Below are positions 56,245 to 64,000 of a DNA stretch of 64,000 bases, piece after piece; positions within the stretch are counted from its first letter, which is position 1, and each line of letters begins with the position of its first letter. The translations under genes were made by a program, and so were the position numbers. Source of the DNA: Paracentrotus lividus (lineage: Eukaryota > Echinodermata > Echinoidea > Camarodonta > Echinidae); assembly GCA_940671915.1 (NCBI GenBank), contig CALNVZ010003434.1, positions 22,840,413 to 22,904,412 on the forward strand, given 5' to 3'. The notes under the pieces are model-generated. The model was not told the origin of the DNA. It saw only the letters and a program-made list of their open reading frames with translations, and did not search any database.

Positions 56245-58461
56245 AAGGAAATACCTTAAAGCACGGTGGAGGGTGTCCAGGCCGGCGGCTGACAGGTGGC
56301 ACCGGGCGCGCTCCCCCTACTAATGATGATAATACACCACTCAGTCGAGCATCCATAGTAAGCAGCGTAGTTTTGTTGTCAACAAATCATCTTCCGCGAG
56401 CAGTTAACACTATTCGGCATGAGGGGCGGATACTGAGCGTCCCCCTCACGTCACCACCTACTCCGAAATCCTGGATTCCTTTGTCGATCTGGCAAGGGTT
56501 GTCATACCCGGAATATATAATGAGAGTGGATGGTTATCTTTTTCCCATTTTCTAGCCAATCGAAATGGTCGGCTTGAATAACAGCGAGATAACCACACAG
56601 TTTTCGTGACTGAAATGAGCCTGAAATTATTGGATCCCGTTGGCACTGGGTTCAATTTGGTGCACTTACCATTTTGAAAAAGCGGAAGACTTGCTTTGAG
56701 TGGAGCGAGTAAATCGATCCACACGCTCAGGAGTTTGAGAAACTGTTTAGATCCTCTATAAGCGTAAGGTGATAACAGTTCATTTAAGTCTTAATTGCAA
56801 GTGGATGGTCATGCTGAAGAAGAACCTTCTCGTTCATGGACCAATGCGGGAGGTCAGATCATATACGCGACCTTTGTATTGTTCGGGTTTCTTTATTGGA
56901 GGACTAAAAGCTAAATCACACACACATGTGCAGCCCTGCTGCTTCACTTTTGATTCACATACACGATTCTCTTACATCGACAGCACAATCTGCATGTATA
57001 AGAATGTAGTTATCAGAGCTTGGAGGATTGGTCGGGGTAAGCTGGCTTTACTAAATCTTGCACATCAGGACCTGGAAGTTTAAGTGAATCTAGACATTCT
57101 GTAACGGTGCGCACGGGGACATCTGTGGACCAGTGTAAATCGGATCATCCAAGTCTAGTATCTAATATCTCCTATCTGCTTTACGATGCGAGGTTATTGT
57201 AAAAGAACTTTCTGTGATGAGCAAAAGATTATGTCCAATAAGTAAAATCGTATCTAAGCGAGGATTGTGTGTCACATGTTGTCGGGCTCCTTTACCCAGA
57301 CGTAACAGAGAGTATGGATTGATTGAGGTAAGTCAGATGATCATAAGCAAATTTCTCTGTGAGTTGGGTTCACTTTTTACTGGTCAGAGACGTGTTTAGT
57401 GGACTAATACAGGACACTGTCTCATATACTCTGGGTTTTTTTATCCTGCAGTGCAGTATCTTATAGATTATTTTCTTGGTAGTTTAACTTGATCTAATTC
57501 GTTTCAAGTCTATTGATCTCTATTCTAACTATTCTGTCACGATCATGTCCATTGTTGTAGGAAGGTGGCTCCTGAATATAAATAATCGGTTTCCTATCAT
57601 AGGAAGTTAACATATTAGAAAACCAAATCCAAAACCTAGGGCCACATTTATGGCTTTCGTAAATAGTGATAAGGCAATTCACTGGAATGTTAATGTTTGA
57701 ATATATTCCAGTATGTTAAAATTCCCGTTTGCGGGGCACAGTACGCACACTAAATACGAATTAATCTGGTGTTAGATTAAAGAAAAATATGAGTCACTAC
57801 TTCTCTCTAAGATTGCCAGTTACTTTTTTAGTGTTGAATCTGGTAATATTTTGATGAGTATATCTCATTCCATATTGGTGAAGTATATATGTATATTGTC
57901 CATCAGATCGCATGTTGAATGAACCATAGATATTTCGAGGAGGAGTTTTTAGTTAAGTATTGTTTTTTCTTTTAGGTAGCACCCTGTTCCTCTTCTTGAT
58001 GTTTTACTTTTATCTGTCAAATCTGGGCACACACTTAAGCGCGTCTCTGGACTACCCTTTTAAAAATGGATGAAAAGAATAATTTCGCACTCATTTTATT
58101 GCAACATCGTGATGGCGTTGCTTGATTAATCTGTACCTAGAGCAATCATATAAAAAAAATACAAAGGTAGGCAGTAACTTTCGATTGTTGGTGATGGAAT
58201 GTAATCATTATGACGGTTCTCCAAGAGCTAGAATAATTTCATTACACTTTAGCGGATTGTCCAAATTGATCCTCATATAGTTTTAACGTCTATCAAATGT
58301 ATTAATCAATAAACATCATCAATACTGTTTCTTAAACAAATATCAATATCAATTTCAAGGATCAAGATATGAAGGGGAACGCTTCGCCGAATATTATAAA
58401 CAATCAGAACTATTGGAAAATGACTTACAATAACAAGATTTCCAACTGAAAAATACTAAGT
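56245..58461 (-). repeat. Right arm of the noisy 6-kb palindrome
   Basis: Reverse complements of the left-arm landmarks occur in reverse order: GGTGGAGGGTGTCCAGG (56265), GAAATCCTGGATTCC (56464), a 22-bp exact match at 56943-56964, CCCGTTTGCGGG (57723), AGTATATCTCATTC (57857), GGGAACGCTTCGCC (58375) and CAAGATTTCCAACTGAAAAA (58434). The arm is about 70 percent longer than its partner because of many small insertions. Confidence 0.72.
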
Positions 58462-61400
58462 GATAATTATTATCTTAGGAATCCGTTTCGGAAAATCAAG
58501 TTAATTGGCCACACAGATGGACCTTTCACATGTTCACACTATAGCTTGCTCTCTTTTAGAAATTTATGTACTTGGCATTCTTTTATACAGCTTTAGAATA
58601 TGATACCATTATTACTTTACATGTCAGGTCTGTTTATTTTACTCATATCTATCTATTTTGCTTGCTTTAGTTAATTGATATGTGGTTCTCCCCTTTTTTT
58701 AATTCATTGAGCATTAAGTTTTTTTTAGTCTGGTTATGGTATCAAAGAATCTGATACCGATTTGAACCCAGTTGAAGAATGATATATCGACTCATCATTT
58801 TTTATTGAATTCCTTGTGTGGTTCCCACGTAAGATATGACGGCAAGCTGAGCGGGGTCGATATTTCTGAAAAAAAAAGGCCGCTAAGCAAATTGGAACGA
58901 ATAAAAGTCCGCGCGCCCCCTCAAGAGAGAGATAAAAAAAAAGAAATTATAAGAGAGATAAGAAGAGAGAATTAGTGTGTTGTAAGTACCGAGTCATTAA
59001 TAGTTAAATATAAGGTGCAGATGGAAATTACAGGAACAATACATGTTATGCTGGTATTATAGTTATTTACCCGCGAGCGGGTACAGTTTACGATTATGAC
59101 ATGGAGCGAGACGGAAATAATTCTAGTCAAATCATTAGTCGTGTGCGATCAACTAGCATCTGTCTCTATTATACTCAGCATCTAAGCATAATGCAATAAA
59201 TGAAATAATACTTATGGACAATATGGAGAGACGCAATGATTTAAACTGGGGGCTGTATGTCGCAGACCAGTGTGGGTTCGAGTATAATAATCCACAGAGT
59301 ACTGAATGTGGACGGTGGTCTACCTCCACAGCATGTGTGCATGACATGAAATTTCAAACATGCACATTAGATCAGATCAGGTGTTATAAGAGACTACTAT
59401 CTATATAATTCATTATTCCAGTAATATATCGATGCTCATATTCGATATGAATCATACTTACACTGTGATTAGTCAATGATGAGGATTGTGTGAGAGCAAC
59501 AATTGATTGCTAAAATGAGGATTTAGTTCGGGGTGTGCATTATAGCGTATACAATGTAACTCCCTTAAGAAGAATATTGGGCCATGTTGTGCATGCTCAT
59601 GGATTACTGTACTTCCTAGAGGTGTCGGGTGAGCACGCTAGAAGCAAACGTACATAGATAAAAAATATATAAAATTTAGGGACGTCGCTCCAATACACAA
59701 CTCTTAACGTCCTGGTCCCTCTCTGCTTACGTTCTACAATATCGATAAATTTATCCTGCCATTCCCCATTCCGTAACGTCGTCTTCGCTCACCGTATCAG
59801 TAATTTATACTTCCTATTTCATATCGATGAATAATTTTTCTTATAACATGATTCATGTAATAGGCCCTGTGGCGGGTGGTTTTCTTACATTTCCGGCGAA
59901 ATTTTACGAAGGATGTGGAGCTATAAAAATTTGATTTAGTGAGAAAAGGTTACCTAAATCTAGAGAGAAAATAAGAATAAACGAACACAAATATTGTTGC
60001 CTAGGCGGACAATAACGATGAATACAGTAGATGAGTAGAGAGAATGAATGTCTGTCGTTGTGAAGAGACATCAGGATTGGAGTAAGTTACATATACCACA
60101 GCCGAAGGCTCAATGCACTAATATTTGAGGGAAACAGATAAGCAAAAAATATACAAATGAAAATATATGTCGTAGTTAGGTTAGCGCGGACTGTCTTGCC
60201 GACTTCGTTGGGTCCCTACGTGTTTACAAGTCACTGAAAAAGCACAACCGATCACGGCGACTAGCTAGTACTCGCGATCCAGCAGCTTAAGTCAACCAGA
60301 ATAGGACACCATATCTAAGATTTAGAACACATATAGTAGTAGTCTTTTGTGAATATGTAAGATAATGTTACTCACTAATAGCTTAAATTCGATGGTGCTT
60401 GTATATTCTCGATCACTAGAATTGTTAATTGAATAAAGCATTATATACTAAAAGCAATATGAGAACACATAGTAGTGTTGGGGGACGGGACTGGGGCGGT
60501 TGGAACTTATGATATGCATTTTGATACCTTACTGATTTCCGATGAGGAGTGTTCGACACTTCTTTCTTGACGAAGAAGGAAAACTAATCTACTTTGTTCA
60601 TGACAAGCACATAATTGTCATTCATCTTTTAGAATCAGAAGTATTAAGCAGGGCATGCATTTAATCATTCCATGGTATATTGGAGAATGTCATTGAGAAA
60701 TAAGAGGGCCTATTACTCTTAACTAGAATATTGTTCAAGTATTAAATGGTTTGAATTATTTTTTTATTTTTATTTAAAATTATATAATATTATCGGTTTA
60801 ATGTTTCTGGCGGTTATTGACTTAATCGCATGGGATCGACATAATCACTGTTTTCATTGTATTCTCACACATAGTCTTCTATTATGTAGCTTATTTAAGT
60901 AGTGGGGATGGATTTTGCGCTGTTCTCGAGGAGACGGCGTCTCTATGTCGTGAGAGATCTTCTGATATTGAAGAGGATGCATCGAATTTGTAATTTATCA
61001 GAATAATGAGATCTAAATGTCATCCTATGAAGAGTGTAGCTTTCGTACCAGAGATCTTATATTCACACGGTGCGACTGTATTGTTTTCATGTTTTTATAC
61101 TTATCAGGTGAATTACACTTTAAGAAGCGCGACAATCAGATAGATGAAATTTATTTGGTGTATATATCCACAGGTTCAATCGAGTAATATGCGGGTGGTA
61201 CACGGTGTCGTCTTAGACGGCAGTCGCGAAGGTTTGAATCGTGAGGTGTGATAACTCGTATACGTGATAATCCGGCGTTCTGTGGCTAGGAGTGAACCGG
61301 GCGACTAGCTCATGGGTGAGTGTTAAGATATTTAGTGAGTACATAGGCTATGTAGTAAGGACTAAGGGATATGTGTTTGAGTGAGGATTATATTAATATA

Positions 61401-62549
61401 GAAAAAGGAAGTGACTGCTAAGAAGATTAAGTCGGAGCCACAAATGTACATGAAACTCGCCAAGGGGTGGATGAAACGGACGTTATTGAGACGTCATTAT
61501 TATGGAGAATGATAAAGAAGGTAAGAGCTGATGTTGGTTGGTGATTTCTGAAGGAGATCACATAGGTTGTTATAGTCACTGTATTAGTAAGGGCGTAGGT
61601 ATTTATGCTTTCAAATGAAAGTTTTTTTTGGACATAAACGAATATGGTCTGGAATGGGCAAGTGTATGCGAGAGAAGATTGATTGCGTATTTAGCCATGG
61701 CAGAGAGTGCGAGCTATTGGGAATCCGTGCGAGAGCTCACTGATATTTTAAGCATTTATTTACACTGGCCAAGGTACACGTTATCTATACTATATCGAAT
61801 TTGAGCGAGTTAACTCGAGGTGTACGGGTTGGGGGGGGGGCGGGTTGACAGCCGGGATGTAAGTTGTTTGTAAAATATATTAACTAAATTTAGTTCTTGC
61901 ATCTTTCTGACTATTCTAGTATATATCATCTTTTACTGGATTTCGGTTCCATTGGGGATAGCCGTGGCTACAGGAAATGGGGCGAAGGGAACGCTGGAGA
62001 GACTTGTTTAAACTCTCGGTTCTAGCCATGTTTTTGTTCGCCAACAGTTCTGACCCGAAGACGACAATCGCACTAGTACTCAACACCCTTTTCACCTTAC
62101 TCTAGATATAAGAAATGCCTATAACGTTAATTTTTTATTTTAAATTGGAAACACATTTGGTAGATTAGTGGTTGTGACAGTCTTATATCTAACTAATAGT
62201 ATTCTTTATCCTCGGTCGTTTCATGTCTGCAGGTCCTGGTTTCAGAACCATCGATCACGTCTTTCGTCGAGCATCTCTTGCTCAAGATCTATTAAGATTC
62301 CTATTTTTGAACAAGGTCATGTCTCTATAAACAGCAGAATTACCCCAATATAGTCCTATAATTAGATTGAACCACAAGATATAAATGGTCTTCTTCTTCA
62401 AAAATAAAACTATCACGTTTTAACCAAATGACATAAACACATATTTACGATACAGGTGGTGATCCTAATTTGTATGATATACATTATAATTCATCACTCA
62501 TGGCATATATTTTAACCAGATAATCTGTCTTGCAAAACATGAATAAAAG

Positions 62550-63530
62550 GTTAAATGTGATTGACAGCTAAATCGGTAAATTCGACATGTAATGAATCGT
62601 CGGGAATTTTAATGCATCAGAATTCTCAGAAGTATCTCTATCAGAGTTTGTCCAGACCTGTCCAAACACGGATATTACAACGTGGGAATCTAGTTGTCTC
62701 TTGGTCAACCACAAACTGAAAACAAGTCATGTCATTGGGGTGATTAGCACGAGAGCGGGGGTGTCAACTATCTAAGTCGCGCGATTTTGGGACGGCGTTG
62801 ACGTAATGAAAGCCGCGATCCTAATCCTTTAAAAACGTTCTATTACCAAGTGGGGCTGTCTTTGGCAACTGAATCAAGGATGAGCTTGGTTGTTTATATC
62901 GATACACTAATTGGCCACTACGCTTCGGGTAAAAGTCCAAAGTAGTTTTCCGTGATGTGTCCTGATCAGCCCGCGATCATTAGGCTACCTTTCTACGATC
63001 AGGTCTTCGTGGCGGTCCTCTTCTTGCTTCAAGATCGTAATATTCGTCAACCCATCAAACCTCGATACTCACGATCATCGCGCCGTACAGGCCACGTAAA
63101 GAGAACACGTGCGATCATCGTGAGGTCGATCCAGACGACAAGCGAGCCACACACAGAAAGAGGAAACGTCATATTGCTTCGTCATTGCTTCTCCATAAGT
63201 TTTCTCTCTCGTAGCAGTACGATCGACATCAGATTCAAGATGACTTCCATCGGGTCAGCCATACATTCAGCTCAAAGCACAGGAGCACCACGTGGACTCG
63301 ACAAACGGGGCGCCACAGTCTCATGACTGTCAGTAGACCTTGTCCTTCTCTCGTAGCAGGTCGATCCAAGGCAGTACCTCGCTTCGTCGGTCACCCTCTA
63401 ACATCAGGTATATCGCAGAGCATCTTTACCCGCACACCGCCTTCATTCTACACACGGATGCATCATCATCATCCGTAACGTCTTCTACGATTTCAACATC
63501 TAGGCATTGTTTGATGAACTCTTGACATGT
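62550..63530 (-). repeat. Noisy repeat unit, copy D (inverted relative to A)
   Basis: Reverse complement of copy A in reverse order: AATGTGATTGACAGCTAAA (62554), GTGATTAGCAC (62740), TTGACGTAATGAAA (62798), TGCTTCAAGATCGTAATATT (63026) with CGTCAACCCATCAA, GAAAGAGGAAACGT (63157), GATTCAAGATGACTTCC (63232), CAGAGCATCTTTA (63416) and TTTGATGAACT (63510). Open frames here are by-products. Confidence 0.75.
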
Positions 63531-64000
63531 CATATTCATGTGCTTTTAAAAAAAATATCATTAATGAAACTGTGCTACCATTGAATATTTGATGAAATAA
63601 TAATTTGATCTTTAAAAACTGTCACTTTGTATTTATATATTTCATGATATTTTGTTTCTTGTGGTCTTCTAGAGAAAATGAGTGTAGAATAAACCATGAA
63701 TATGGAAGCGAACCAGTAATTGATATTGGTATCCTGATTCATGTTTTGGTTAATGACTACTGTGGGTGTAAGTGACTTGAAACATGTTATGAATTAAAAC
63801 ATGCGGTAGGCTCTATTGGAGAAAATATAATGGGAATAATGACAACTTTCCTTTTCCGTACTCTTTCATTTTTCCTCCTATTTGCTCCTCGACCTTTTTT
63901 ATATTTTCATCCCCTAGCTAGTGACTGGTGGCCAATTTCTCGTGTTATAGAAGTTCGTTCGCCTATGTCACTCCATCTGAGTGCACCAGCAAGTGGAAGT

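Larger units (their letters stand above)
40955..64000. other. Low-confidence sequence right of the gap, no genes callable
   Basis: 23 kb with many T runs of 10-20 bases (46.7-50.6 kb), no exon-like blocks and hardly any TACATGTA. It contains multiple copies of the same segments in direct and inverted order that differ by small indels every few bases. This resembles raw long-read consensus more than natural divergence. Between 59 and 62.5 kb I see no repeat or gene. Confidence 0.65.

Noticed and set aside
62168..63525. Several frames of 60-124 codons at the right end
   Set aside because: They lie in the inverted noisy repeat copy, are unrelated to each other and change frame with the indels.

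Overview
The window is animal nuclear DNA. It is AT-rich and repeat-rich, with long introns, many non-autonomous DNA transposons and an abundance of the palindromic word TACATGTA. Word usage, repeat families and protein divergence suggest a marine deuterostome, most likely an echinoderm such as a sea urchin. That is an inference from sequence style; no species marker was found.

Bases 1-37,240 (minus strand) hold the 5' part of one recognisable gene, an orthologue of the ubiquitin protease USP32. Seven coding exons (37081-37138, 30695-30822, 27475-27580, 15309-15433, 7796-7961, 3408-3539, 986-1093) join in frame into 823 nt, the first 274 codons, ending in a canonical calcium-binding EF-hand loop. 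The DUSP, ubiquitin-like and catalytic USP parts must lie beyond the left edge. Intron 1 has a GC donor that the reading frame requires. The start codon has a strong Kozak context and an in-frame stop 21 nt upstream. A candidate promoter lies near 37,235-37,320.

The introns carry a dense set of inverted-repeat elements. They include two head-to-head Tc1/mariner-like MITEs (2.07-3.07 kb), a 1.3-kb element with an internal 265-bp tandem duplication (4.9-6.2 kb), TTAA-flanked MITEs (11.0, 26.6 and 39.2 kb), a transposon nested in a tandem-repeat block (12.46-13.20 kb), a perfect 61-bp hairpin around (TTAGGG)n (14.55-14.73 kb), a foldback element (23.0-24.2 kb) and a LINE-like 3' tail (26.3 kb). 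In intron 1, 32.0-33.8 kb is an inverted duplication of a CRE plus YY1 promoter/first-exon-like module. A separate plus-strand ETS/NRF1/YY1 start module lies at 36.43-36.49 kb.

A 100-N gap at 40,855-40,954 separates this clean sequence from 23 kb of very different character. The right side has runs of T, no recognisable exons and almost no TACATGTA. It contains several direct and inverted copies of the same segments, which differ by frequent small insertions and deletions. The simplest reading is unpolished long-read consensus, possibly with fold-back reads or misassembly; a degenerate satellite or segmental duplication is the alternative. I call no genes there. No tRNA, rRNA, CRISPR or complete transposase gene was recognised in the window.
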